A stretch of DNA of 64,000 nt from Colwellia chukchiensis (lineage in GTDB: Bacteria; Pseudomonadota; Gammaproteobacteria; Enterobacterales; Alteromonadaceae), in the NCBI RefSeq assembly GCF_002104455.1, contig NZ_NBOC01000007.1:1-64000 (forward strand). The letters run 5' to 3'. The notes below the pieces were generated by a model. It was not told the origin of the DNA. It saw only the letters and a list, made by a program, of their open reading frames with translations, and did no database searches. The translations under genes and the position numbers were made by a program. Shown in pieces: positions 29,101-38,442 of the stretch (position 1 is its first letter; each line of letters starts with the position of its first letter).

Positions 29101-31236
29101 ATGAATATTTCTAAATCTGCTTTATCAATTGCCATCACTGCCGCGCTTTGCTCTTTTTCAACCTTAGCATCGCCAAGCTCGCTATCAGACATTGAAAAAA
29201 TTACCGTAACCTCAAGCTTTAAAAACCAATCTTTAGCACAAGTGCCCACCAGCGTGGCTGTTATTGGCGAGCAACAGATAAACGATCAAAGCATGCAACA
29301 TTTTGAAGAGTTGCTAAACAGTGTTGCTAACCTCAACTTTTCTGGTGGCACGTCTAGACCTAAATACCTACAAATTCGTGGTGTAGGCGAGCGTTCAGAA
29401 TATCGCGGTGCGCCTAATTCCTCGGTTGGTTTTATTGTTGACGATATTAATTTGTCGGGTTTAGGCATGGCTGCGTCTATGTACGATGTGCAACAAGTTG
29501 AAGTTTTACGCGGACCACAAGGCACTCGCTTTGGCGCTAATGCTTTAGCAGGGTTGGTGTATATTAAGTCAAACCAGCCAAGCCAAAGCCCAGAGCATGG
29601 CGTAAAAGCTACGTTTGGCAATGATGACTTGATTAACCTCGCCGGTTTTAGTGCTGGAGGGTTGACGGATAAGCTTAGCTACCGCATCTCGTTAGAGCAG
29701 CATCAGCAAAATGGCTACCGTGATAATCATTATCTTAAGCGCGATGACACCAATGGCATAGACGAGTTCTCGGGCAAATTAAAATTGCGTTATCAAGCCA
29801 GTGCCGATTTAGTCGTAGATTTTAGCTATTTATTTGCTGATAACGATAATGGCTTTGATGCCTGGACACTAGATAATAATGGTTTTAATACCTTAACCGA
29901 TGATCCCGGTGTTGATAAACAAAAGTCCCACGGCGCTGCCGTAAACTTTAGCTATCAAGGTTTAGCGTTTGCCCAATTAAACGCAATCACCAGTTATACC
30001 ACCACTAAGCACCAGCATGCCTATGACGGCGATTGGGCTAATGCCGACTATTGGGCTAACAAAGCCTGTGCAGATGACGCTGGCTTTGTGCCATGTGAGT
30101 ATAGTTATTTGTGGGATAAACAAGCTGATCGTGATATCTGGTCACAAGAGTTTAGACTACTTTCTAATGAGTCTTCACGAATTTTTGCTAACAGCACGGA
30201 TTGGTTACTTGGCGCCTATTTTAGTCAACTTAAAGAAACTAACGATTTGGACTCTTCCTACAACGGTTGGGCTGATGAGGTACTAGACTCTCGTTATAGC
30301 GCTAATAACTATGCACTATTTGGTCAGCTCGACAGTAACTTAGATGAAGCACACCAATTGTCGGTTGGCTTGCGGGTTGAAAAACGCACCACAGATTATA
30401 TTGATAGTGCTGGCGATGAATTTGAGCCATCAGAAACCATGTGGGGTGGTCATATTGCCTTAAGTAAAAAACTTAATACGCAACACTCGGCTTATATTCG
30501 TATTGCCCAAGGGTATAAGGCGGGTGGCTTTAATATGGGCTTACCGGCACAACTAAATGCCTATAAAGAATTTGACACTGAAACCTTAGTTAACTATGAA
30601 CTGGGGGTAAAGTCTAATCTATTAGATAATGCGCTGATCAGTCGACTTGCGGTGTTTTATATGGACCGCAAAGATCAGCAAGTTAATGCATCACAACAAA
30701 ACCCAGATAAACCACAGCAATTTACCATTTATACCGCCAATGCTACCAGCTCAAATAGCTATGGTGTTGAGCTTGAGCTAAATTACCAACTTAGTGATAA
30801 TTTAACGCTAGATACGGCTTTTGGTTATTTAAAAGCGCGTTATGATAACTATGCCTATTTAGATAAATATGGTGCTAATATCGATATTTCGGGTCGGGAA
30901 CTTGCCCATGCGCCAAATTACACTTTCAGTGTTGGTACAACGTATCGCAGCGATGATGGCCTAGTGGCTAATTTACATTGGACCGGTAAAGATGAGTTTT
31001 ATTTTTCTGATAGCCACAGTGAAAAATCAGCCAGTGCCAACTTGCTTAACGGTAAAATCGCTTATGAATTTGCTAATTTTTCTATTGCACTTTGGGCGAG
31101 AAACATCACAGATAAAAAAGTGGCAACACGGGGCTTTTTCTTTGGTAACGAGCCTGATTTAGACTGGGCCGCAAAGAAGTATGTGCGCTATGGTGCGCCA
31201 AGACAAATTGGCCTAACGCTAGATTATCAGTTTTAG
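29101..31236 (+). CDS. TonB-dependent outer membrane receptor, probably for thiamine
   Basis: The 711-residue protein has a signal peptide (ISKSALSIAITAALCSFSTLAS), a TonB box-like IEKITVTSS, and a plug domain (about residues 45-155, with VEVLRGPQGTRFGANALAG). A 22-strand barrel follows, ending in an aromatic residue (LTLDYQF). The TPP riboswitch upstream and thiamine genes downstream point to thiamine or a derivative as substrate. The ATG at 29101 gives a proper signal peptide; a start five codons earlier is possible. It is the first gene of the operon. Confidence 0.88.
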   Translation: MNISKSALSIAITAALCSFSTLASPSSLSDIEKITVTSSFKNQSLAQVPTSVAVIGEQQINDQSMQHFEELLNSVANLNFSGGTSRPKYLQIRGVGERSEYRGAPNSSVGFIVDDINLSGLGMAASMYDVQQVEVLRGPQGTRFGANALAGLVYIKSNQPSQSPEHGVKATFGNDDLINLAGFSAGGLTDKLSYRISLEQHQQNGYRDNHYLKRDDTNGIDEFSGKLKLRYQASADLVVDFSYLFADNDNGFDAWTLDNNGFNTLTDDPGVDKQKSHGAAVNFSYQGLAFAQLNAITSYTTTKHQHAYDGDWANADYWANKACADDAGFVPCEYSYLWDKQADRDIWSQEFRLLSNESSRIFANSTDWLLGAYFSQLKETNDLDSSYNGWADEVLDSRYSANNYALFGQLDSNLDEAHQLSVGLRVEKRTTDYIDSAGDEFEPSETMWGGHIALSKKLNTQHSAYIRIAQGYKAGGFNMGLPAQLNAYKEFDTETLVNYELGVKSNLLDNALISRLAVFYMDRKDQQVNASQQNPDKPQQFTIYTANATSSNSYGVELELNYQLSDNLTLDTAFGYLKARYDNYAYLDKYGANIDISGRELAHAPNYTFSVGTTYRSDDGLVANLHWTGKDEFYFSDSHSEKSASANLLNGKIAYEFANFSIALWARNITDKKVATRGFFFGNEPDLDWAAKKYVRYGAPRQIGLTLDYQF

Positions 31237-31332
31237 ATTAGCGCTTTAGCTGTAAACAACCAATCGGTGCTTAGTGCTGTTGTTCGTCACAAAGCACCGT
31301 TGCTTTATCTATTTTTAACAATGAGTGACCTT

Positions 31333-31599
31333 ATGAAAGCTTCTATTGAAATTAGTTTATACCCATTAGCAGAAGAAAAGTTTAAAACGGAAATTTGGGC
31401 TTTTATTAAACGTTTACGACAAGTGCCTGAACTCAAAGTGGTAACCAATGGCATGAGCACACAAGTGTTTGGTGATTATGACTTGGCAACCAGCCATGTA
31501 ATGGCCGAAATAAAGCAGGTTCATCAAACCTTAAATGCTGCGGTTTTTATCTGTAAGTTTATTGGTGGCGACCGTTCAGTTGTTGAAGCAGAAAGCTAA
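31333..31599 (+). CDS. Thiamine-binding protein, YkoF/MTH1187 family
   Basis: This 88-residue protein has the ferredoxin-like fold pattern of the thiamine-binding MTH1187/YkoF family: a beta strand IEISLYPL at the start, a helix, VVTNGMSTQVFGDY, and a final strand VFICKFIGGDR. Members bind thiamine or its pyrimidine part in the cytoplasm. An ATG at 31321 is also in frame, but GAGTGA sits between them as a possible ribosome site, so I prefer 31333. Its stop overlaps the next start by one base. Confidence 0.75.
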   Translation: MKASIEISLYPLAEEKFKTEIWAFIKRLRQVPELKVVTNGMSTQVFGDYDLATSHVMAEIKQVHQTLNAAVFICKFIGGDRSVVEAES

Positions 31600-32276
31600 T
31601 GTCAACCGCAACGCAAAGTTTTGACCTAGTTGCCTATTTTAGTGCTCTGGCGACATTAGAGTTAATCGCGGTAGTCGCGTCATTGCTGTATGTTTTATTG
31701 GCCGCAAAAGGTAGTGTGCTTTGCTGGCTAGCGGCCATTGTCAGTACCATACTTTATACCATCATTTTTTATGATGTCTATCTCTGGATGGACAGCCTAT
31801 TACAAGTTTATTATTTACTGATGGCGCTGTATGGCTGGCTTTGTTGGTCGAAATACAAGGATAGTGCGTCGTTAGATGCCAAGCCATTAGCTTATAGTTA
31901 TTGGACCATTCGACAGCATACGTTATGTATCTGCATTTTAGCGCTGCTTTCGATTGCTTTAGGCTGGCTAATGGCAAATTATACTCCTACAGATTTTCCC
32001 TATTTAGATAGCGCCACGACATTATTTGCAGTATTTGCTACCTATTTGTTAACACAAAAAGTGGTGGAAAACTGGCTGTATTTTGTTGTCATTGACCTTG
32101 TCTCTATCTATCTTTATATCGAAAAAGGTCTACTGCCAACAGCGGCATTATTTTGCTGTTATGTAGTATTAGCGTTATATGGTTACTTTCAGTGGCGTAC
32201 GCTTTATCGGCTGCAATTTCGCCAACAACACAATGACCTGTACCTAAATAGTACTAATAGTAATGTGCTTAGGTAA
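31599..32276 (+). CDS. pnuT: PnuC-family thiamine transporter (PnuT)
   Basis: The 225-residue membrane protein has about seven hydrophobic segments and PnuC-family features: the VYLWMDSLLQVYYLLMALYG region with a WCW-like LCWSKY, and the C-terminal LALYGYFQWRTLYR. PnuC proteins move vitamin precursors; those under TPP riboswitches (PnuT) are thought to move thiamine by facilitated diffusion with trapping by phosphorylation. The kinase-like gene right after fits that idea. The start ATG overlaps the stop of the previous gene. Confidence 0.85.
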   Translation: MSTATQSFDLVAYFSALATLELIAVVASLLYVLLAAKGSVLCWLAAIVSTILYTIIFYDVYLWMDSLLQVYYLLMALYGWLCWSKYKDSASLDAKPLAYSYWTIRQHTLCICILALLSIALGWLMANYTPTDFPYLDSATTLFAVFATYLLTQKVVENWLYFVVIDLVSIYLYIEKGLLPTAALFCCYVVLALYGYFQWRTLYRLQFRQQHNDLYLNSTNSNVLR

Positions 32277-32319
32277 TGTACTTAGTTAATTGGCTTGTAC
32301 CAAAACATAAAGGATAGCA

Positions 32320-33354
32320 GTGGCATTTGAAAGCATGACCGGTAATAACAATCAAGCAGCACTTATGGTAGCGTTATCCCGCTTGCCTTGCTTTAACGCC
32401 TTGCCACTGAGCCAAATTAGCGCACTTGATGCTGGTTTGAGCCAGCCATGTTTTCAACTGCAATATCAAGGGAAAGCTTATTTTGCCAAATATGTAGGCA
32501 AGGGCAGTATTGAGCCCCACGCCTGCCAACTTGCCAGTGCAGTGGCGTTGGCACCTAGCGTGCTTTTTGTCAAAGATGCTTGGTTGATCACTGAATTTAT
32601 TCAAGGCATAAGCCTTGATAAAAGTGGTTACAACGATGCGGATAAATTAACCCAGATGCTGGCCTTACTTGCGCGTTGTCATGCTATAGATTTTGCCGCG
32701 ACTCACTTTACCGCCTCTATGGGGGCTGTGAGTGGTAAAGGCTTAGCTGAACTTGATAGTTTAACCGTGATAACCTCGCTTTTGCAGCAAGTCCAACTTA
32801 GCCAAAATCAAGCAACTGTGCTCAGTAGATTATCGCAGTTGCTGCAGCAAAATCTTGCTAAAGCATTAGCAGCTCAGCAGGACAGCCAAGCAGTTTTTTG
32901 CCATGGTGATGGCAATTTTAGTAATGCGATTATTGATAATAACCATGCCATAAAGCGAACAAGTTCGCGTGTTGTTTTAGTGGATTTTGAGTGTGCCTGC
33001 ATAGCACCGCCAGCCTATGATTTGGCGATGTTAATGGCAGTTAACGTGATCCCTGCGGCGGCTGCCAGTGCGGTAACGACAAAATATAACCAACTAGTTA
33101 TGGCGCTAAATCCAGCTGAAAATACCGGTGAAATTGTCGACAATATGACCATAAATACCGCTAGCAAGCGAACTGAATCGTCATCATTGGTTACGCGTTA
33201 CTTTGGTATAGCGTGTTTAATCAATGGCTTATGGTATTTATCACAATATCAACAATGTCAGTCTGAAATTTACCAGCAAAAAGCCATCGAGCAGTTTGCT
33301 TTACTCAGTGACAGGTACGTTTCGATACATTCAGTGCTCAATGAAATGAGATAA
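32320..33354 (+). CDS. Thiamine kinase-like phosphotransferase (APH/choline kinase fold)
   Basis: The 344-residue protein has the kinase-like catalytic loop FCHGDGNFSNAI (H-G-D-x-x-x-x-N) and the metal-binding VDFECA, the Brenner and DFD-type motifs of the APH/choline kinase superfamily. In a TPP-riboswitch operon behind PnuT it most likely phosphorylates imported thiamine, as E. coli ThiK does, trapping it in the cell. It starts at a GTG (32320) with AAAGGATA in front. A related sugar or amino-alcohol kinase role cannot be excluded. Confidence 0.75.
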   Translation: MAFESMTGNNNQAALMVALSRLPCFNALPLSQISALDAGLSQPCFQLQYQGKAYFAKYVGKGSIEPHACQLASAVALAPSVLFVKDAWLITEFIQGISLDKSGYNDADKLTQMLALLARCHAIDFAATHFTASMGAVSGKGLAELDSLTVITSLLQQVQLSQNQATVLSRLSQLLQQNLAKALAAQQDSQAVFCHGDGNFSNAIIDNNHAIKRTSSRVVLVDFECACIAPPAYDLAMLMAVNVIPAAAASAVTTKYNQLVMALNPAENTGEIVDNMTINTASKRTESSSLVTRYFGIACLINGLWYLSQYQQCQSEIYQQKAIEQFALLSDRYVSIHSVLNEMR

Positions 33355-33440
33355 GGCGTCCAGTTCCTACGACTAGTGGTAGTGCGGGATTTGTAGGCTT
33401 AGCGCATAATTAAGCTAATCTAAATAATTGGTTTAATTGC

Positions 33441-34514
33441 GTGAATTGGAAAGAGTTTATAGAAAATAGAAATCGCTTATTCTGGCTGGTGCATACCGCT
33501 GGTTGGTGTGGTTTTGCCTTGGTGCATTATTTAGGCTCTTTGTTGCACGATTTACGCGATATCTTCTTGGTGATAATTTTATTAAACACCTATGCCGGTT
33601 GGTTGCTAACGGTACCACTGCGCTATATTTACCGTCGAATTTGGAATTTCACTCCGTTAAAAATTGCCATCGTCGTCATTTTAGCTTCTTATTGCACAGG
33701 AGTGTTATGGCAAGTGGTTAAAAATATCAATTACTGGGAAATATATAAACACGGTTATCGCCCTGACTTTTGGCTCTATTATACCAAAAACAGTTTATTA
33801 TCTTTCTTTATCATTTTAAGTTGGAGTGGATTGTATTTTGGTACTAAATACTATCAAATGCTGCAAAAAGAAAAGCAAAACGTGTTACGGGCAAATACTG
33901 TGGCCCATCAAGCGCAATTAAAAATGTTGCGTTATCAGCTCAACCCACACTTTTTGTTTAACACTTTAAATGCCATTTCAACGTTAATATTGGTACAAGA
34001 AAATAAAACCGCGAACGCTATGGTAACTAAATTAAGTGAGTTTTTGCGTTATTCACTCGATAAAGATCCCATGAAGCGAGTAACGCTAAGCAGTGAATTA
34101 CACGCCCTAAAATTGTATTTAGACATAGAAAAAGTACGCTTTGAAGAACGCTTGCAAGTTAACTTTGATATTGCTCAAGATTGCAACCATGCTTTAGTTC
34201 CCAGTATGATATTACAACCGCTGGCTGAAAACGCGATAAAACATGCCATTGCCGTACAAGAGCAAGGAGGGGAAATAAAAGTCTCAGTGCATCGTTTTGG
34301 TAATGACTTATTGATTGAATTAGCCGACAATGGTCCAGGTGCTGAAATTAAAAACGGTAATTTATTTCGAGAAAACGGCGTTGGTTTAGTCAATACGCGT
34401 GAACGTTTACAAGCATTATATCAACAGGATTACTCATTAGTGGTGGCGAATAATACGCCTACTGGTGTTAAAATAAGTATCCGTATTCCATATGAGGTTG
34501 GTGGTCGAATATGA
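33441..34514 (+). CDS. LytS/YehU-type sensor histidine kinase
   Basis: The 357-residue protein has four hydrophobic segments in its first 140 residues and then a His_kinase domain of the LytS type. The phosphoacceptor histidine is in LRYQLNPHFLFNTLNA, the N box in LQPLAENAIKHA, and the ATP lid in ELADNGPGAE and GVGLVNTRERL. The GTG at 33441 is the start. It overlaps the response regulator gene by 4 bases (ATGA), so the two are translated together. The signal it senses cannot be told from the sequence. Confidence 0.9.
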   Translation: MNWKEFIENRNRLFWLVHTAGWCGFALVHYLGSLLHDLRDIFLVIILLNTYAGWLLTVPLRYIYRRIWNFTPLKIAIVVILASYCTGVLWQVVKNINYWEIYKHGYRPDFWLYYTKNSLLSFFIILSWSGLYFGTKYYQMLQKEKQNVLRANTVAHQAQLKMLRYQLNPHFLFNTLNAISTLILVQENKTANAMVTKLSEFLRYSLDKDPMKRVTLSSELHALKLYLDIEKVRFEERLQVNFDIAQDCNHALVPSMILQPLAENAIKHAIAVQEQGGEIKVSVHRFGNDLLIELADNGPGAEIKNGNLFRENGVGLVNTRERLQALYQQDYSLVVANNTPTGVKISIRIPYEVGGRI

Positions 34515-35335
34515 GTAAAAAGCTCTCAACAATCATTGTTGACGATGAACCTTTAGCAAGAAAGGGCCTTGCTATTCGTTTACAAGAGCATAAAGACATT
34601 GACATTATTGCCCAGTGCTCGAACGGTCGTGAAGCTATTGAAGCGGTGCGAGCCTATCAGCCAGATTTGATTTTTCTTGATATTCAAATGCCGGGCTTGA
34701 CCGGGTTTGAAGTGGTTGAAGCGATAATTGAACAGGGCTTAACGTTGCCTATGGTGGTTTTTGTAACCGCGTTTGATCAATACGCTATGCAAGCTTTTGA
34801 AGTACATGCGCAAGATTATTTGCTAAAGCCGGCGGACGAACAGCGTCTTGCACAAACCTTAGATAAAGTTCGTCAAAATATGCTTAGTGAAATGAATGCT
34901 TTGCATAAATCTAAACTCGTGCGCCTTGTTAGTGATGTTACCGGAAATGATAGCGAAAAAATATTACAAGAATTAGAAAATAATGAGCCTGTTAGTCTCT
35001 CTAGTTACTCAGACGTTTTAGCCATTAAAGATGGCGGTGAAGTCAGTCGGGTGCCGGTAAAAGATATTTTATGGATTGATGCTGCTGGTGACTACATGTG
35101 TGTGCATACCCAAGATAATACCCACATATTGCGCAAAACCATGAAGCAACTTGAAGAAACTTTAGATCCCAGACGTTTTTTGCGTAGCCATCGCTCTACC
35201 ATAGTCAATAAAAGCTATATTGAGAAATTTTGCAGCCAACTCAATGGCGAATATTATTTAGTGATGTCTAACGGCAAAGAGTTAAAAGTCAGTCGCAGTT
35301 ATAAAGAAAAAGTAAAAAAAGCCGTTATCGCTTAA
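34511..35335 (+). CDS. LytTR-family response regulator
   Basis: The 274-residue protein has an N-terminal receiver domain (phosphoacceptor D in LIFLDIQMPG, about residue 57, and VFVTAFDQYA). A C-terminal LytTR DNA-binding domain (about residues 165-270) has VKDILWIDAAGDYMCVHT and RFLRSHRSTIVNKSYIE. It is the partner of the kinase just upstream. Such pairs control a few nearby targets in many marine bacteria; none is evident here. A strong hairpin follows. Confidence 0.93.
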   Translation: MSKKLSTIIVDDEPLARKGLAIRLQEHKDIDIIAQCSNGREAIEAVRAYQPDLIFLDIQMPGLTGFEVVEAIIEQGLTLPMVVFVTAFDQYAMQAFEVHAQDYLLKPADEQRLAQTLDKVRQNMLSEMNALHKSKLVRLVSDVTGNDSEKILQELENNEPVSLSSYSDVLAIKDGGEVSRVPVKDILWIDAAGDYMCVHTQDNTHILRKTMKQLEETLDPRRFLRSHRSTIVNKSYIEKFCSQLNGEYYLVMSNGKELKVSRSYKEKVKKAVIA

Positions 35336-35357
35336 AGACAAGCCTGACAAAAAATAA

Positions 35358-35387
35358 GATGAGTGGCTATGGCATAGCCACTCATCT
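35358..35387. terminator. Hairpin between converging LytTR and oxidoreductase genes
   Basis: GATGAGTGGCTAT (35358-35370) pairs perfectly over 13 bp with ATAGCCACTCATC (35374-35386) around GGC. An AAAAAATAA run precedes it, giving a T-rich tail for the minus strand; the plus side has only TATTTAG. It probably serves both converging genes. Confidence 0.8.
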
Positions 35388-35425
35388 ATTTAGCATCGTT
35401 CGTTCATTGATCTGTTATTGATTGC

Positions 35426-36478
35426 TTATTTTGCTAATGTTAGCGGGCCTACTTGCACCACAAGCTTGCCAAAGTTTTCACCGGTTAAAAGCCCCATAAA
35501 CGCATTAGCAGCATGCTCTAAACCTTGGACCATATCTTCGCGATAGGTAATTTTGCCTTCAGCAAGCCACTTGCTCATCGCTTGGCTAAACTCGTTATAA
35601 CGATGACCGTAATCATCAAAAACAATAAAGCCTTGCATTTTTATACGCTTAACTAACAACAAGCCCATTAATTGCGATAGCCTGTCGGGGCCTGATGGTA
35701 GCTCAGTAGCATTATACTGTGAAATTAAACCACATAATGGCACGCGCGCACTGGCATTGAGTAAGGGCATCACGGCATCAAATACCGCGCCACCAACGTT
35801 CTCAAAATAGATATCAATGCCATTTGGGCATTGCTGGGCTAATTGCTCAGCCAAATTACTGTCTCGGTGATTTAAACAGGCATCAAAGCCTAAACTGTCG
35901 GTAACGTAATGGCACTTTTCTGCACTACCGGCAATACCCACGACATGGCAACCATGTAACTTGGCAATTTGTCCAACAAGGCTTCCCACCGCGCCACTCG
36001 CTGCGGCAACCACTACTGTTTCACCCGCTTTTGGTTGGCCAATATCCAGTAACCCCATATAAGCGGTTAAACCAGGCATTCCTAATACCCCAAGCGCGTA
36101 TGACGGCGTTGTTAACTGCTCGGGTAGTTTTAATAGCTCGTCAGCATTAGCAATAGCATAGTCTTGCCAGCCGGTATAGGCTACCACTAAATCGCCAACT
36201 TGAAAGTTTTCATGGTGAGATTGCTCAACACGACAAACTGCACCGCCAATCATCACCTCATTGATTGCCACAGGCTCTGCGTAAGACTTTGCATCGCTCA
36301 TGCGACCGCGCATATAAGGGTCAAGCGATAAATATATGGTGCGCAATAATACTTGTCCTTGCGCTGGCTTGGGTATTGCCGTTTCGCGTAATTTAAAGTT
36401 GTCTGGTGTTGGCGCGCCGACAGGGCGTGATGCTAATGTGATTTGACGGTTTTGTTGCCAGTTTTGTTTTAAGGTCAT
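35426..36478 (-). CDS. Zinc-free NADP-dependent alkenal/one oxidoreductase (MDR family)
   Basis: The 350-residue protein belongs to the zinc-independent medium-chain dehydrogenases of the CurA/leukotriene B4 dehydrogenase type. It has SLDPYMRGRM near residue 60, the nucleotide-binding VVAAASGAVGSLVGQIAK, and the late LTGENFGKLVVQV. These enzymes reduce carbon-carbon double bonds of reactive enals and enones with NADPH. The ATG at 36478 gives the family start. It lies 51 bp after a DJ-1 family gene on the same strand, suggesting an aldehyde stress operon. Confidence 0.85.
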   Translation of the reverse strand: MTLKQNWQQNRQITLASRPVGAPTPDNFKLRETAIPKPAQGQVLLRTIYLSLDPYMRGRMSDAKSYAEPVAINEVMIGGAVCRVEQSHHENFQVGDLVVAYTGWQDYAIANADELLKLPEQLTTPSYALGVLGMPGLTAYMGLLDIGQPKAGETVVVAAASGAVGSLVGQIAKLHGCHVVGIAGSAEKCHYVTDSLGFDACLNHRDSNLAEQLAQQCPNGIDIYFENVGGAVFDAVMPLLNASARVPLCGLISQYNATELPSGPDRLSQLMGLLLVKRIKMQGFIVFDDYGHRYNEFSQAMSKWLAEGKITYREDMVQGLEHAANAFMGLLTGENFGKLVVQVGPLTLAK

Positions 36479-36529
36479 GGTTTTTCCTATGTTGAACATT
36501 TATGCAGTGCAATAAAATGCGTACAAGCT

Positions 36530-37246
36530 TTACGCTAAATGTTGAATTAATCGTGCAGCCGTTGCGCTTGAGCTAGCAGGGTTTTGTCCGCTAATTATAC
36601 CGCCATCGGCAACGACAAACGATGTCCAGTCCTCAGCTTTTTGGTAGTTGGCCCCTAACTTAATGAGTTCATCTTCTAACAAAAACGGTACAACGTCGGT
36701 TAATTGTACGGCATCTTCTTCGCTGTTGCTAAAAGCAGTGATTGCTTTACCCTTAACAAGGGCATTGCCGCTTTCGTCTTTCACATTGAGCAGAACGGCA
36801 GTGGCATGGCAAACAACCGCGACTGGCTTATGTTGCTTAATAAAGCTTGAGATCAAGGCAATAGAGTCTTGGTTGTTGGTTAAATCCCACAAAGGTCCAT
36901 GGCCGCCGGGGTAAAATACCGCGGCATAGTCGTTGGCATGAATATCAGCTAACGGTGTTGTTTTTGCTAATTGTGCTTGGCTTTTTTTATCTTGTTCAAA
37001 GCGGCGCGTGGCATCGGTTTGAAAGTCTGCTTCGACACTTTTAGGATCGAGTGGCGGCTGCCCACCTAAAGGAGAGGCGATTTTAACCTGATAGCCCGCA
37101 TCAATGACTTGATAATAAGGTGCGGCAAATTCCTCGAGCCAAAATCCGGTTTTCTCGCCGGTATTACCTAAACTATGGTGTGAAGTTAATACCATCAACA
37201 CTTGCCTGTTGTTTGCTGTTGCGTGTGTGTTAGCTGTTTGTTGCAT
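36530..37246 (-). CDS. DJ-1/PfpI family protein, glyoxalase III-like
   Basis: The 238-residue protein has the DJ-1/Hsp31 nucleophile elbow in VAVVCHATAVLL (catalytic cysteine then histidine) and an early glutamate in EKTGFWLEEFAAPY, as in single-domain Hsp31-like proteins. Members act as glutathione-independent glyoxalases or chaperones. I take the ATG at 37246; the frame extends 14 codons upstream without support. It is divergent from a LysR gene, which may control it and the oxidoreductase that follows. Confidence 0.82.
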   Translation of the reverse strand: MQQTANTHATANNRQVLMVLTSHHSLGNTGEKTGFWLEEFAAPYYQVIDAGYQVKIASPLGGQPPLDPKSVEADFQTDATRRFEQDKKSQAQLAKTTPLADIHANDYAAVFYPGGHGPLWDLTNNQDSIALISSFIKQHKPVAVVCHATAVLLNVKDESGNALVKGKAITAFSNSEEDAVQLTDVVPFLLEDELIKLGANYQKAEDWTSFVVADGGIISGQNPASSSATAARLIQHLA

Positions 37247-37453
37247 TTTTCTTCCTAAGCACTCAAATGAAGCGCTGCGTGAGCGCAATTACTGTGAAAT
37301 AAATTGCAGTCGTTGCTAAATATTTCATTTTGCCAACAGTATAGGTATAAGTTATTTTTATACAATGCTGATTAAATTGATAACTTTGTCTTAGTTATTG
37401 ATACAATTAAGTCCTAAGTATATTTTTCCACGATATTTTAATTCAGGTAACTC

Positions 37454-38380
37454 ATGGATATTTCTTTTGAGCAACTTAAAAGCATGGTGGTGTTTTCTCA
37501 TGTGGTTGAACAAGGCAGTTTTAGCGCCGCGGCTAAGCATATTGGTCTTTCTCGAGCGGTTGTTAGCTACCATATTAAAAAGTTAGAGCAACAGCTTGGC
37601 ATAACGCTATTAAACCGTTCTACGCGCTCAATTGCGCTGACCCAAGCAGGCAATGACTATTATCAACGCTGTCGAATTATTGCCCAGCAAGCAAGTGCAG
37701 CCAATCAACAAATTGAAAATGTGAAAAATGAACCTGAAGGCTTAATAAAAATAACTTGCCCAGTGAATGTTGGTCTACACACTATAGTGCCGGCACTTGA
37801 TAAGTTTCGTCACCTGTATCCGAAAATAGAGCTTGATGTGATGTTAAGTGATGAAGTAGTCAATATTGTTAAAGCAGGTATAGATTTAGCGATCAGAGGG
37901 GCACCATTATTAGATTCAAACCTTCAGGCAAGAAAACTTGCCGTACTTGCGACTTGTCTTTGTGGTGCGCCAAGTTACTTTGAGCAATATGGTTACCCAA
38001 GCAAACCAAGCGAACTTAAAAATCATAATTGGGTCGTGTATAAGTTAGCCGAGCAAAGACTAACCTTAGAAAAAGCCGGACAACGCTACTTTGTTGATAT
38101 TACAGGCACTATCGCTACTAATAATGCCACGGCAAGAACGGCGTTTGTCGAGGGTGGACACGGTTTGGCACGCATTCCTGTTTATGATGCTTGGCCGAAG
38201 GTACAAGCAGGGCGCTTACAAACAGTATTAGATGATCACCAGTTATTGCCGATCCAAGTGTATGGTGTTTTTCCACCCGGTGCTGCGCGCTCAAAAAAAT
38301 TACGTTTGTTAATTGATTTTCTACAGCAGTATTTTCAACAGCAAACGAACAATGTAAGCTCAGCGCAAAAACGTCAGTGA
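37454..38380 (+). CDS. LysR-family transcriptional regulator
   Basis: The 308-residue protein has a winged helix-turn-helix at residues 5-65 (EQLKSMVVFSHVVEQGSFSAAA, then LSRAVVSYHIKKLEQ) and a LysR substrate-binding domain from about residue 90. The lack of a clear inducer family resemblance means the ligand is unknown. It is transcribed away from the DJ-1 and oxidoreductase genes with a 207-bp spacer, the usual LysR target layout. That spacer (37247-37453) probably holds the operator. Confidence 0.9.
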   Translation: MDISFEQLKSMVVFSHVVEQGSFSAAAKHIGLSRAVVSYHIKKLEQQLGITLLNRSTRSIALTQAGNDYYQRCRIIAQQASAANQQIENVKNEPEGLIKITCPVNVGLHTIVPALDKFRHLYPKIELDVMLSDEVVNIVKAGIDLAIRGAPLLDSNLQARKLAVLATCLCGAPSYFEQYGYPSKPSELKNHNWVVYKLAEQRLTLEKAGQRYFVDITGTIATNNATARTAFVEGGHGLARIPVYDAWPKVQAGRLQTVLDDHQLLPIQVYGVFPPGAARSKKLRLLIDFLQQYFQQQTNNVSSAQKRQ

Positions 38381-38383
38381 GGC

Positions 38384-38413
38384 TACCCGGCTAATTTGTT
38401 TATTAACCGGGTA
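38384..38413. terminator. Possible terminator between converging lysR and pyk
   Basis: TACCCGG (38384-38390) pairs with CCGGGTA (38407-38413) across a 16-base AT-rich loop. There is no good T-run on either side, so function is uncertain. Confidence 0.4.
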
Positions 38414-38442
38414 ATTGCATTATCGTCTTAGGCGACAGTTTA

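Noticed and set aside
33441-35335. The LytS/LytTR pair as regulator of the thiamine operon or the redox genes
   Set aside because: Only adjacency supports it; the thiamine operon has its own riboswitch and the redox genes have a divergent LysR gene.
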